A stretch of 64,000 bases of DNA from Anaerolinea sp. (GTDB lineage: Bacteria > Chloroflexota > Anaerolineae > Anaerolineales > Anaerolineaceae). This document shows positions 1-7,702 of the stretch, one piece after another (position 1 is the stretch's first letter; each line of letters opens with the position of its first letter). The notes below the pieces were generated by a model. The model had not been told where the DNA came from. It made no database searches and saw nothing but the letters and a program-made list of their open reading frames with translations. The stretch spans positions 10,306 to 74,305 of the forward strand of contig JARKOV010000120.1 in assembly GCA_029975965.1 (NCBI GenBank). The letters are read 5' to 3'. The translations under genes were made by a program, and so were the position numbers.

Positions 1-1
1 C

Positions 2-1096
2 GCCTACCCTGCCGAAGAGCGGCTCGACGCGCGCGGACGGGTGGTGATGCCCGGCTTCGTCGACCCGCACACTCACCTGGTCTGGGCGGGCGATCGCGCC
101 GCCGAATTCGAGCTGCGCCTGCAGGGAAAAACCTACCTGGAGATCATGGCCGCCGGCGGGGGCATCGCCTCCACGGTGCGCGCCACGCGCCAGGCCGGCC
201 TGGACGACCTGCTCGCGCAGACCCGCGAGCGCGCCCGGCGCATGCTGCGTCACGGCACCACCACCGCCGAAGCCAAGACCGGTTACGGCCTGGAGACGTC
301 CGCCGAGCTGCGCCAGCTCGAGGCGCTGCTGCGCCTGGACGAGGAAGGCCCGCTGGAGATCATCCCCACCTTCCTCGGCGCGCATGCCATCGCCCCAGAG
401 TACCGTGACGATCCGCAAGCCTACACCGACCTGGTCTGCCGCGAGATGCTGCCCGCCGCGCTGGACTGGTGGCAGGCGCATGCCGGCGGGCGACCGCTGC
501 CTTTCGTCGACGTGTTTTGCGAGACCGGCGCGTTCAGCCTGGAACAGTCGCGCGCCATTCTCGAGGCGGCCCGCCGCCTGGGCTTTCCGCTCAAGATCCA
601 CGCCGACGAGTTCGACAACCTGGGCGGGGCGGGACTGGCCGCAGAGATGAGGGCGGCCTCCGCCGACCACCTGGTGGTGACCTCGCCAGAGGAAATTCGC
701 GCCCTGGCGCGCAGCGCCACGGTCGCCGTTTCGCTGCCCTGCACCCCCTTTGGCCTGGCCGAAACCGCCTACACCCCGGCGCGCGCTTTTCTCGAAGCTG
801 GCGGGCTGCTGGCGATTGCCAGCGACCTCAACCCGGGCACCGCCTGGTGCGAAAGCATGCAGTTCGCCATCGCGCTGGCCTGCCGCTACCTGCGCCTCAC
901 CCCCGCCCAGGCGATCGCTGCGGCCACGATCAACGCCGCCGCCGCCTTGCGCGCCGAAGACCGGCTCGGCTCGCTCGAAGCCGGCAAACAGGCCGACCTG
1001 ATCCTCCTCGCGGTGCCGGACTACCGCCACCTGGGCTACCGCTTCGGCGGCAACCTGGTCGAGAGGGTGATCAAGCGCGGCGAGGTGGTGGCATGA
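2..1096 (+). CDS. hutI: Imidazolonepropionase HutI, 5' end cut by the window
   Basis: Amidohydrolase-superfamily enzyme that hydrolyses 4-imidazolone-5-propanoate to N-formimino-L-glutamate in histidine degradation. The frame is open from base 2, so the start lies outside; about 364 codons are visible of the roughly 400 usual for the family. Family landmarks in order are DPHTHLVWAGDR (metal-binding HxH), GGGIASTV, KIHADEF, SADHL and SDLNPGTAWCESMQ. The stop overlaps the next gene's ATG (ATGA), implying translational coupling to the tubulin-like protein. No other hut gene is visible downstream; others may lie to the left of the window. Confidence 0.95.
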   Translation, partial: AYPAEERLDARGRVVMPGFVDPHTHLVWAGDRAAEFELRLQGKTYLEIMAAGGGIASTVRATRQAGLDDLLAQTRERARRMLRHGTTTAEAKTGYGLETSAELRQLEALLRLDEEGPLEIIPTFLGAHAIAPEYRDDPQAYTDLVCREMLPAALDWWQAHAGGRPLPFVDVFCETGAFSLEQSRAILEAARRLGFPLKIHADEFDNLGGAGLAAEMRAASADHLVVTSPEEIRALARSATVAVSLPCTPFGLAETAYTPARAFLEAGGLLAIASDLNPGTAWCESMQFAIALACRYLRLTPAQAIAAATINAAAALRAEDRLGSLEAGKQADLILLAVPDYRHLGYRFGGNLVERVIKRGEVVA

Positions 1097-3477
1097 GCAG
1101 CGGTGGGCTGGTCGTCGGATTGGGTGGGGCGGGGCTGCGCGTGGTCGCTCGCATCCGCCAGGTGCTGGCTGCGGGCAGCCTGGCCCGCCCTCCCGAAACG
1201 ATCCGCCTGCTGGCGTTCGACGTTCACAAGCCGGTGCCGGTGACCGGCAAGTTGCCCCAGTCCTACCACTTCCTCATCCAGCTTCCCCAGGTTGAAGCGC
1301 TCCCCGGCGAGCCGGTGCGCTACCCGCGCCAGGCCGCGCGCGCCGCTTTGCTGGCCGACCTGGGCCAGGGCGCGGTGTCTTCGCTCACCCTGCGCAGCCT
1401 CGCCACCCAGTTCGACGCCCTGCACCGCGCCGGCGTCACCCGCCTGGACGCCTTCGTCGTGTGCACCACCTTTGGCAGCACCGGCTCAGCCTGGCTGGTG
1501 GACATGGCGTACTTGCTGCGCCACCTGGCCGGTTCGCGCCTTAAAATTCGCCTGCACGCCGTGCTCATCGCGCCGGAGGCTTACGAGCGCGCCTTTTACC
1601 CCTCGCAGGCCCACCTGCTGACCAGCTTCGCCGTGTTCAAAGAGCTTGAAGCGCTCCAGCGTGAGCGGGAGTGGGGCAAGGGGGTCTCCATTTACGGTGG
1701 AAAATACATCGGCAGCCTGCCCGGCTTGCTCACCAGGCGCCCGTTTGACAGCGTGCAGGTGGTGGACGGCCAGGATCTGAGCAGCGCCCCGGAGGCCGGC
1801 GTCATTCCGCTCGTCGCAGACGGCATCCTCTGCCAGCTCGACCCACAGGCTTCCGCCGTGCTGGAAGAGGCCGCTCAATATGCCAACCAGGCGCCCGACG
1901 CTGCGAAGCCCTTCAGCAGTTTCGGCCTTCACGCCCTGGTGTACCCCTCGCGCCTGACCCTCGAGCAGTCCGTCCAGCGCCTGATCATCGGCACCATCGA
2001 CCGCTACCTCCCGCTTGAAAAGCACCCCGACACCGGTCGTCCCCAGCAACTGGCCGAGCCCGCCCACCTGCGCCCAGACTCCCCCTACGGCCGGCTGGAC
2101 GCCTGGATCACCGACCCGCACCACTCGGGCGTCCTCCAGGAGGTGCTGCGCGAGGCTGGCGCCGCAGGCGACCTGGCCGGTCGCCGGGCCCTGGTGGAGG
2201 AGATGGCCTCCCGCAGCCTGGCGCAGTGGAAGGCGCTATTTTACCAGTGCGAGGGCGCCGAGCAGCTTCTGCCGCAAGGCGACCTGCTCCCCGAGCCGAT
2301 CCAGCCGCTGGCGACCTGCCACCAGCGCGTCTTCCTGCAGGCGCTGGCGCAGCGCATCGCCTATCCAGACCCGCGCCTGGGAGCGCCGCCGGTCTACCTG
2401 CAGAAGTTGGAGCAGGCGCTCTCGGCTACCCTGCAGGACCTCGACGCGGTGGTCGAGACCTGGCGCTGCCGCGGCGAGCACTCCGAAAACGAGGAGCTGC
2501 TGCGCTCGCTGGCCGGCGCGCGCAAAGATTGGGAGTCGCGCCGCGCTTCGCTGCTGGGCAAGTTGATGCCCCAGGCCGCGCAGGATGCCCAGGAGCGCTA
2601 CATCCAGGCGCGCCAGGCGCAAGCGCAGTACCGCCAGCGCGAGGCGATTTTGGAGACGATTTTGCAGGCCGTCTCTGCCATGCGCACGTTCACCCACCGC
2701 CTGCTGGATTTGAGCCAGCGCCTGCTGTACGCCCTGGCGCTGCTGCCCGACAGCGTCTACAATGTAGCCCTCGACCAGTCCCAGCGCCTCGAGCGCGAGC
2801 TGCGCTTCGAGGCAGCGGTGCGCTCGCAGCAGATGATCGTTGACCAGGGGTATGAAGCGACCCGGGCGCGCCTGGTGTACGACGAGTTCAACCAGCGCCT
2901 GTCCAGGCTGCTCGTCGCCAACGTCGAAGGCGCAACGGAAACGTTCGATGCCACCGCCAACGAGCCGCGCCTGCCCTTCCAACTGCCCGACCCCAACCTG
3001 GAGGGAGAAGGCATCCTGCTGGATGACGCCGACCTGGCCCCTGAGCAGATCGCCGCTCTGGTGACCCGCCTCCTTTCGGAAGAGTTCGCCGGGGCGCTGC
3101 TGCGCAACCAGCCAGACAACAGCGTCTTGAGCTTCATCCATTATCTCGATCCGCGCGCCGACCATCTGGCGGAGCGACTGGTGGGCAACTGCGCCCCGGC
3201 GGCCCGGCTGGTCACCCAGGTAGCGGCGCGGCGGAATTTCCTCTTTGCCCCGCGCCAGAATGCTCCGGCAGGCTCCACCTACGCGCAGGCATTGCTGGCT
3301 GAGCTGCAGCACCACCTGGGCGACGTGTACGTCTTCGAAACCGCCGAGACCGACCGGCTGACCCTCTTCCGTTATTACAGCGGGCTTGGCCTGGACAACC
3401 TGCTCACCTTCCACCACGTCGAGCCGCGCCAGGTTGACCCGGCGGCGCTCAAGCCCTACGTGCTGTGGAACCTTTGA
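1093..3477 (+). CDS. Tubulin/FtsZ-superfamily-like protein (Tubulin_2 type, tentative)
   Basis: A 794-residue protein starting at the ATG that overlaps the hutI stop. The N-terminus VVGLGGAGLRVV resembles the first nucleotide-binding loop of the tubulin/FtsZ fold. CTTFGSTGSAWLVD near residue 127 resembles the glycine-rich tubulin signature (GGGTGSG in tubulins), with altered glycines. The remainder is long and largely helical, including a Gln/Arg-rich stretch around residues 490-560 that could be a coiled coil. There is no signal peptide or clear membrane helix, so it is probably cytoplasmic. The Tubulin_2 family is the best match I recognise. GTP binding and polymerisation are inference, and its role beside histidine catabolism is unknown. 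Confidence 0.6.
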   Translation: MSSGGLVVGLGGAGLRVVARIRQVLAAGSLARPPETIRLLAFDVHKPVPVTGKLPQSYHFLIQLPQVEALPGEPVRYPRQAARAALLADLGQGAVSSLTLRSLATQFDALHRAGVTRLDAFVVCTTFGSTGSAWLVDMAYLLRHLAGSRLKIRLHAVLIAPEAYERAFYPSQAHLLTSFAVFKELEALQREREWGKGVSIYGGKYIGSLPGLLTRRPFDSVQVVDGQDLSSAPEAGVIPLVADGILCQLDPQASAVLEEAAQYANQAPDAAKPFSSFGLHALVYPSRLTLEQSVQRLIIGTIDRYLPLEKHPDTGRPQQLAEPAHLRPDSPYGRLDAWITDPHHSGVLQEVLREAGAAGDLAGRRALVEEMASRSLAQWKALFYQCEGAEQLLPQGDLLPEPIQPLATCHQRVFLQALAQRIAYPDPRLGAPPVYLQKLEQALSATLQDLDAVVETWRCRGEHSENEELLRSLAGARKDWESRRASLLGKLMPQAAQDAQERYIQARQAQAQYRQREAILETILQAVSAMRTFTHRLLDLSQRLLYALALLPDSVYNVALDQSQRLERELRFEAAVRSQQMIVDQGYEATRARLVYDEFNQRLSRLLVANVEGATETFDATANEPRLPFQLPDPNLEGEGILLDDADLAPEQIAALVTRLLSEEFAGALLRNQPDNSVLSFIHYLDPRADHLAERLVGNCAPAARLVTQVAARRNFLFAPRQNAPAGSTYAQALLAELQHHLGDVYVFETAETDRLTLFRYYSGLGLDNLLTFHHVEPRQVDPAALKPYVLWNL

Positions 3478-3484
3478 TTTCTGT

Positions 3485-3490
3485 TACAAT
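3485..3490 (+). promoter_or_regulatory. -10 hexamer TACAAT, leaderless-type promoter of the HD gene
   Basis: TACAAT ends 6 nt before the ATG at 3497 and there is no Shine-Dalgarno between them. Transcription would begin at or next to the start codon. Confidence 0.5.
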
Positions 3491-3496
3491 CTCCGC

Positions 3497-4132
3497 ATGC
3501 CCACCTTACAACAAGCCCAGTCCTGGTACGCAGGCTCAGACCCGATCCACGGCTTCGACCACATCCTGCGCGTCTACCACATGGCCGAGCGTCTCGGGCC
3601 GCTGGAAGGCGCGGACATGGACGTCCTGCGCGCGGCCGTGCTGCTGCATGACGCCGACGGCGCCGCCCCCGGCAGCGCCGAGCGCAAGAATCACCACCTG
3701 GCTTCCGCCGAATTTGCCGATCAGGTGCTGACCGCCGAAGGCTGGCCCGCGGAACGCATCGCCGCGGTGCAGCACTGCATCCGCGCGCACCGCTTCCGCG
3801 GCACGGGCGAAGGCCCTCAAACCCCCGAGGCGCAGGTGCTCTTCGACGCCGATAAGCTGGACGTGCTCGGGGCAGTGGGCGTGGCGCGCGTGGTGGGCTA
3901 TGCCGCCATCAACGGCCAGCCGGTGTACGCCGAGCCTTCGGCGCGCTTTATCGCCACCGGTGAAAAAGAGCCCGGCGAGCCGCACAGCGCTTACCACGAA
4001 TACCTGTTCAAGCTGCGCCGCATCAAAGACCGCCTGTTCACCGATGCCGCGCGACGCCTCGCCGAAGAGCGCGACGCCTACCTGCACGATTATTTCCAGC
4101 GCCTTGCTTCAGAAATCGCCGGGGAAATGTAA
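3497..4132 (+). CDS. HD-domain metal-dependent phosphohydrolase
   Basis: 211 residues. HD-superfamily signatures are HGFDHILRVYHMAERL near the N-terminus and LLHDAD near residue 50, followed by HCIRAHRF and FDADKLD. This is the layout of small soluble HD hydrolases that cleave nucleotides or phosphoesters; the substrate cannot be told from sequence. The start at 3497 is preferred to an upstream in-frame ATG inside the tubulin-like gene because a -10 hexamer sits just before it. Its gene converges with the mannonate dehydratase gene, separated by a strong hairpin. Confidence 0.88.
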   Translation: MPTLQQAQSWYAGSDPIHGFDHILRVYHMAERLGPLEGADMDVLRAAVLLHDADGAAPGSAERKNHHLASAEFADQVLTAEGWPAERIAAVQHCIRAHRFRGTGEGPQTPEAQVLFDADKLDVLGAVGVARVVGYAAINGQPVYAEPSARFIATGEKEPGEPHSAYHEYLFKLRRIKDRLFTDAARRLAEERDAYLHDYFQRLASEIAGEM

Positions 4133-4163
4133 TTCGCGCAAAACAGATGGGGTTTTTAAGGAA

Positions 4164-4191
4164 GGAGGGGCGGCTCGCAAGCCGCCCCTCC
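4164..4191. terminator. GC-rich hairpin between convergent genes
   Basis: A perfect 12-bp stem (GGAGGGGCGGCT / AGCCGCCCCTCC) with a CGCA loop lies between the convergent HD and mannonate dehydratase genes. There is no clean U-tract on the + side; on the minus strand it is followed by TTCCTTAAAAACC. Probable bidirectional terminator. Confidence 0.6.
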
Positions 4192-4207
4192 GTGCGTTTC
4201 GGAGAAA

Positions 4208-5221
4208 TTACCCTCCTGCCTCCGCCTCGACGCGATCTTTCAACGCCTTCATATAGCCGATGGTGTACGCCGTCCCCACGCGGTGATCGTTGGCCATCAG
4301 TGGGATGTGGTCGGCGATGAACACGCCGTCGAAGTTGACCTCGCGCATCACCTTGAGCACCCGGTACATGTCCATGTAACCGTCGTCGATGAAGGTCTCG
4401 ACGAAATGCGGCAGGGGTTGGTTGACGTTGCGGAAGTGCACCTTGAACAGCTTGTTCTGCGCGGCGAAGTAGCGAATCGTCTCGAACACGTCCTTGCCCA
4501 TCAACTCGCCGCCCTCCAGCCAGCAGCCCACGCACAGGCAGACGCCCACATTGGGCGAATCGGCGATCTCCAGCGCGCGCCGGTAACCCTCGAAGTTGCT
4601 GAAGATGCAGCGCGGCACGCCACCCAGCTCCGCCACCGGCGGATCGTCGGGGTGGATGCCGATGCGCACGCCGGCCTCCTCCGCCACCGGCACGACCTGC
4701 CGGATGAAATACGCGAAGTTCTCCCAGATTTCATCCTCGGTGTAAGTGCGATCGTGGGTCAGCGGGCCGTGATATTCGCGCCCCACCCAGTAGCCAGTGT
4801 TGGCGGTGGCCAGGTTGAAGGCGCGGGCGGGCGCTTCGCCGCGGGTGACCTCGCGCTCGGTGCTCCAGATGCCGTTGGCCATGTGGGCGTAGGTGGTGTA
4901 GGGGATGCCGGCCTTGCCCAGGTTGCGGATATGGCGCTTGTACTCCTCGATCTTCTCGTCGCGCCCCGGCAGGTTGAGCGTGATGGCGTCCTGGTTGTGC
5001 ACGCTGGAGTTGCCGAAACCGTACACCTTGAGGCCCGCGCGCTCATAGAGCTGCTTGCGGCTGGCGTAATACTCGTAACCGGCCTTGTCGCCGCCCGTCC
5101 ACAGCACAACGTACTCCAGGCCCATCTGGCGAATGAATTTCAGGTCGTCTTCGCTGGGCTCGGAGGGCGCCTGCATGGCAATTTTCATCCCCGGTGGAAC
5201 AGGTAATAACGCTTTCGGCAT
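4208..5221 (-). CDS. uxuA: Mannonate dehydratase family protein (UxuA-like)
   Basis: 337 residues with a TIM-barrel fold of the UxuA family, which dehydrates D-mannonate to 2-keto-3-deoxy-D-gluconate. Family-like segments are RIGIHPDDPP, GVCLCVGCW and KVHFRNV, which carry the His/Cys/Asp metal ligands. The ORF extends 13 codons further upstream, but AAGGAG lies 9 nt before the ATG at 5221 and directly abuts an earlier ATG, so 5221 is the better start. It fits with the KDPG aldolase and gluconokinase-like genes elsewhere in the window, though it is not in an operon with them. Enzymes of this family from distant phyla can act on other sugar acids, so exact substrate is uncertain. Confidence 0.85.
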   Translation of the reverse strand: MPKALLPVPPGMKIAMQAPSEPSEDDLKFIRQMGLEYVVLWTGGDKAGYEYYASRKQLYERAGLKVYGFGNSSVHNQDAITLNLPGRDEKIEEYKRHIRNLGKAGIPYTTYAHMANGIWSTEREVTRGEAPARAFNLATANTGYWVGREYHGPLTHDRTYTEDEIWENFAYFIRQVVPVAEEAGVRIGIHPDDPPVAELGGVPRCIFSNFEGYRRALEIADSPNVGVCLCVGCWLEGGELMGKDVFETIRYFAAQNKLFKVHFRNVNQPLPHFVETFIDDGYMDMYRVLKVMREVNFDGVFIADHIPLMANDHRVGTAYTIGYMKALKDRVEAEAGG

Positions 5222-5327
5222 ACGCAACATCTCCTTTTCAATGAGTAGTGTCTTAACCACACGGAAACCGTTAAAATTGTAACCCCAGAACCCGGTTTAA
5301 CTTCCAGATTGGGAGACGCCGTTTGCC

Positions 5328-5564
5328 ATGCCAGCCCAACCGTCCCCCCTGATCCAGGCCGCCGTGGTCAACCACAACACGTCGGCCTTCAGTGAGTTAT
5401 TGCTGCGCTCGCTGTTCGCCGCGCACCCCCACCTGCCCAACCTGCGCGTGCGGGTGGACGACAACGCCTCGACCGACGACATGAGCGGCCTGCGCTCCTT
5501 TGCCGAAAAGATGGCGGAACACCGCGATGCCCTGCTGGCGAAATTCCGCGCCCTGGGTCGGTGA
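5328..5564 (+). pseudogene. Fragment of a family-2 glycosyltransferase N-terminus
   Basis: A 78-codon ORF whose N-terminal 55 residues (AAVVNHNTSAFSELLLRSLF, then VDDNASTDDMSGLR) look like the beginning of a GT2 nucleotide-sugar glycosyltransferase: VVNHN strand, then the DNASTDD segment. The catalytic DXD region and everything beyond are missing, and the C-terminal 20 residues look unrelated. No continuation is visible before the next gene at 5637. It is probably a decayed remnant, but a short expressed protein cannot be excluded. Confidence 0.5.
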
Positions 5565-5636
5565 GGAGAACCCGACGCGCTCATCCGCGGCGCCGGGTTA
5601 CCGATCCGTGCAATCCGGGGTCAGCAGTGCCCCCAC

Positions 5637-6845
5637 CTACCCAGCGACGGAGGCGGGAGCGTCGGGGTTGTTCGGGCCGAAGTGCTTGAGCATCACCAGC
5701 GGCTCGTAGCGGCTGTGGTTGTGGATCGCCACGCCGCGCGCGGCGGCTTCTTCGCTGACGAAGAACTCGTCGGCGCTCTGCTGGCCGAAGCGCAGCAGCC
5801 CCGGCGCTTCGGCGGGGTGCGCGCCAAACTGCCCGTGCCCCTGGATCACCACGCAGCCGTAAGCCGCCGCATCCTTGACCACAGCAGACCGCCCCGGCTG
5901 CACGCTCAGCTCCTTGGCGCTGAAGTAGGGCGTGGCGTAGGTGATCCACCGCTCTCGATAATTCGGATCGTCCACCGGGCAGGGCAGCGGCGGGCGGAAG
6001 TAGTGCCTGCGGTATTCGGGGTCGACATTCTTCTCCCAATCCAGCAGGCTTAAGATGGCGTCCAGGTCGCCTTTTTGCGCTTCCGGCAGCGAGCGCGAGA
6101 GACCGGTGAAGTCGTTGCGCTCGCCGGAAGACACATTCTCGAAAACCGCCCCCACCAGGCTGTTCCACTGCGGCTCGTAGGTCAGGTAAGAGCCCGGAGC
6201 GTGGAGCACGCCCGGTGGGGTGTACCAGCCGGTGCCCAGCTCGATGCGGTAGGCGCGCGACAGCTCGGTGATGCGCGCGTCGCGCTTCTCCCAGTCCGCC
6301 AGGCGTTGCTTGACCTGCTCTTTGGTGACCATCGGGTCGAAGCCGAAATAGGTCAGGGGAAAATCGCCGGGAAAATTGTTGAGCTGGACGGGATAAAAGT
6401 AGGCCTCGGGCTTGCCCGGCCAGCCCAGCACCGCCGCGGCGGCGTCATCCAGGTGCAGGTGGTGGAAGAGAGGCTGCCTGTAATCGAAAAATTTGGCGTG
6501 CATCGGCCAGGTGTGGTAGCGCGTGTACAACTCCGCCCCGATCAAGGCCGCGCCCAATTCTTCCACCGCATCGCGGAAAGCGAACTTCTCCGGCGACTCG
6601 GGGTCGACGGCCACGAAGCTCATCCCGATCTCCGGGTGGGGCGAGCCGGCGCCGTATGGTTGCAGCACCGAGCTGAACCAGCGCTCCTTCACCGAGCCGT
6701 ACTGCAGCCCCAGGGGGTACAGGTCGTCGGGGTGCAGGCGCAGGCGCCCGCCGGGTTGGTTAAAGCGGTACGGGATGAAAGCCGGCAGCAGGCGAAAGAC
6801 GCCTTGCCCGCGCTCAAAGGTCTCCTGGATGATCCGGGAATGCAT
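5637..6845 (-). CDS. Cupin-fold protein, sugar-phosphate isomerase-like
   Basis: 402 residues, with GGAG placed 6-7 nt before the ATG. FHHLHLDD near the middle and GTGWYTPPGVLHAPGSYLTYEPQ-type residues (written in parts: GTGWYTPPGVLHAPG then SYLTYEP) resemble the metal-binding cupin core of class I mannose-6-phosphate isomerases. A second cupin-like half is suggested by YGCVVIQGHGQFG and VAIHNHSRYEPLVML near the C-terminus. There is no signal peptide. I cannot assign a substrate. Neighbours (mannonate dehydratase, glycosyltransferase remnant) suggest carbohydrate metabolism, as inference only. Confidence 0.7.
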   Translation of the reverse strand: MHSRIIQETFERGQGVFRLLPAFIPYRFNQPGGRLRLHPDDLYPLGLQYGSVKERWFSSVLQPYGAGSPHPEIGMSFVAVDPESPEKFAFRDAVEELGAALIGAELYTRYHTWPMHAKFFDYRQPLFHHLHLDDAAAAVLGWPGKPEAYFYPVQLNNFPGDFPLTYFGFDPMVTKEQVKQRLADWEKRDARITELSRAYRIELGTGWYTPPGVLHAPGSYLTYEPQWNSLVGAVFENVSSGERNDFTGLSRSLPEAQKGDLDAILSLLDWEKNVDPEYRRHYFRPPLPCPVDDPNYRERWITYATPYFSAKELSVQPGRSAVVKDAAAYGCVVIQGHGQFGAHPAEAPGLLRFGQQSADEFFVSEEAAARGVAIHNHSRYEPLVMLKHFGPNNPDAPASVAG

Positions 6846-6875
6846 GGGGACTCCAAAAAGATGAAAGTGGTCTTT

Positions 6876-6907
6876 ATTTTAAGGCGCAGCGCGCTGCGCC
6901 TTAAAAT
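6876..6907. terminator. Perfect 32-bp palindrome with no spacer
   Basis: Arms ATTTTAAGGCGCAGCG and CGCTGCGCCTTAAAAT are perfect complements with zero spacer. It lies between the end of the kinase-menG operon and the start of the cupin gene, all on the minus strand. The AT-rich outer part gives T/A runs at both ends, so it could terminate transcription in either direction or serve as an operator for the cupin gene 31 nt away. Confidence 0.5.
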
Positions 6908-6914
6908 TCTAGCA

Positions 6915-7000
6915 GCGTTTCAGATTGTGTTTCAATTATTTTGTGAAATGTGGGGCAAAGCCCACATTTTACCGAAAACAAATTACACCATCGCGTTTCA
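6915..7000. mobile_element. Miniature inverted-repeat element, copy 1 with 8-bp target duplication
   Basis: A 70-bp element (6923-6992) is flanked by perfect direct repeats GCGTTTCA at 6915-6922 and 6993-7000. Ends are GATTGTG and CACCATC. The interior is a near-palindrome with core TGTGGGGCAAAGCCCACA. The right duplication contains the TGA stop of menG (minus strand), so insertion occurred exactly at that gene's 3' end without changing its product. Confidence 0.85.
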
Positions 7001-7702
7001 CTTCACGCCCCAGTGGATCGCCACCGTGCCCAGATTCAGGCGCTTGAAGCCCGTCTCGCGAAACCCGGCCTCGTCCATGCGGGCTAACAGCTCCTCGGCG
7101 GAAAGGAAATTCTGCGAGGTCTGCGGCAGGTAGGTGTAGGCCGCCCGGTCGCCGGTCAGCAACCCGCCCAAAAAGGGGATCACCCGGTTCATATGGAAGT
7201 GGATCAGCGGGGTGAGCAGGTGACGGCGGGGTCGGGTGGTATCCAGCGCCACGCAGCGCCCGCCGGGTCGCAGCACGCGCGCCTGCTCGCGCAGCGCACG
7301 CGGCAGGTCGGTCACGTTGCGCAGCAAGAAGCCTGAAACCACCGCATCGAAACACCCATCCGGGAAAGGCAAGTTGAGCGCATCCGCGCCGGACCAATCG
7401 TCTGGTCGGGCGTAGCGGGTTTTGCCCACCCACATCATCGCCAGGGTGAAATCGGCCGCCACCACCCGGCAGGCAGGCTGCCGGCGCAACGCTTCGCGCG
7501 CCAGGTCGCCGGTGCCAGCCCCCAGGTCGAGCAGGCGATCACCCGGGGTCAAACCGGCTCGCCGGACCACCTCGCGCCGCCAGGCCACGTCCATCCCGCC
7601 GGTCATCAGGCGGTTCATCAGGTCGTAGTTTGGGGCGATAGCGGAGAACATGCCCCGCACGGCTCGGGCGCGCTCAGAAGGGGCAGATGGAGGGAGGGTC
7701 AA
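6998..7702 (-). CDS. ubiE: Demethylmenaquinone methyltransferase MenG/UbiE
   Basis: 234 residues. SAM-dependent C-methyltransferase of the last step of menaquinone (or ubiquinone) synthesis. MFSAIAPNYDLMNRLMTGG and LLDLGAGTGDLA (SAM-binding glycine motif) are classic family segments, as are LRNVTDLPRALREQARVLRPGG and the C-terminal NLGTVAIHWGVK. The start is TTG at 7702, overlapping the TGA of the upstream kinase (TTGA), consistent with coupled translation. An internal ATG at MFSAIAPN would remove the usual N-terminal 17 residues. The stop codon lies inside the target duplication of a miniature element. Confidence 0.93.
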   Translation of the reverse strand: MTLPPSAPSERARAVRGMFSAIAPNYDLMNRLMTGGMDVAWRREVVRRAGLTPGDRLLDLGAGTGDLAREALRRQPACRVVAADFTLAMMWVGKTRYARPDDWSGADALNLPFPDGCFDAVVSGFLLRNVTDLPRALREQARVLRPGGRCVALDTTRPRRHLLTPLIHFHMNRVIPFLGGLLTGDRAAYTYLPQTSQNFLSAEELLARMDEAGFRETGFKRLNLGTVAIHWGVK

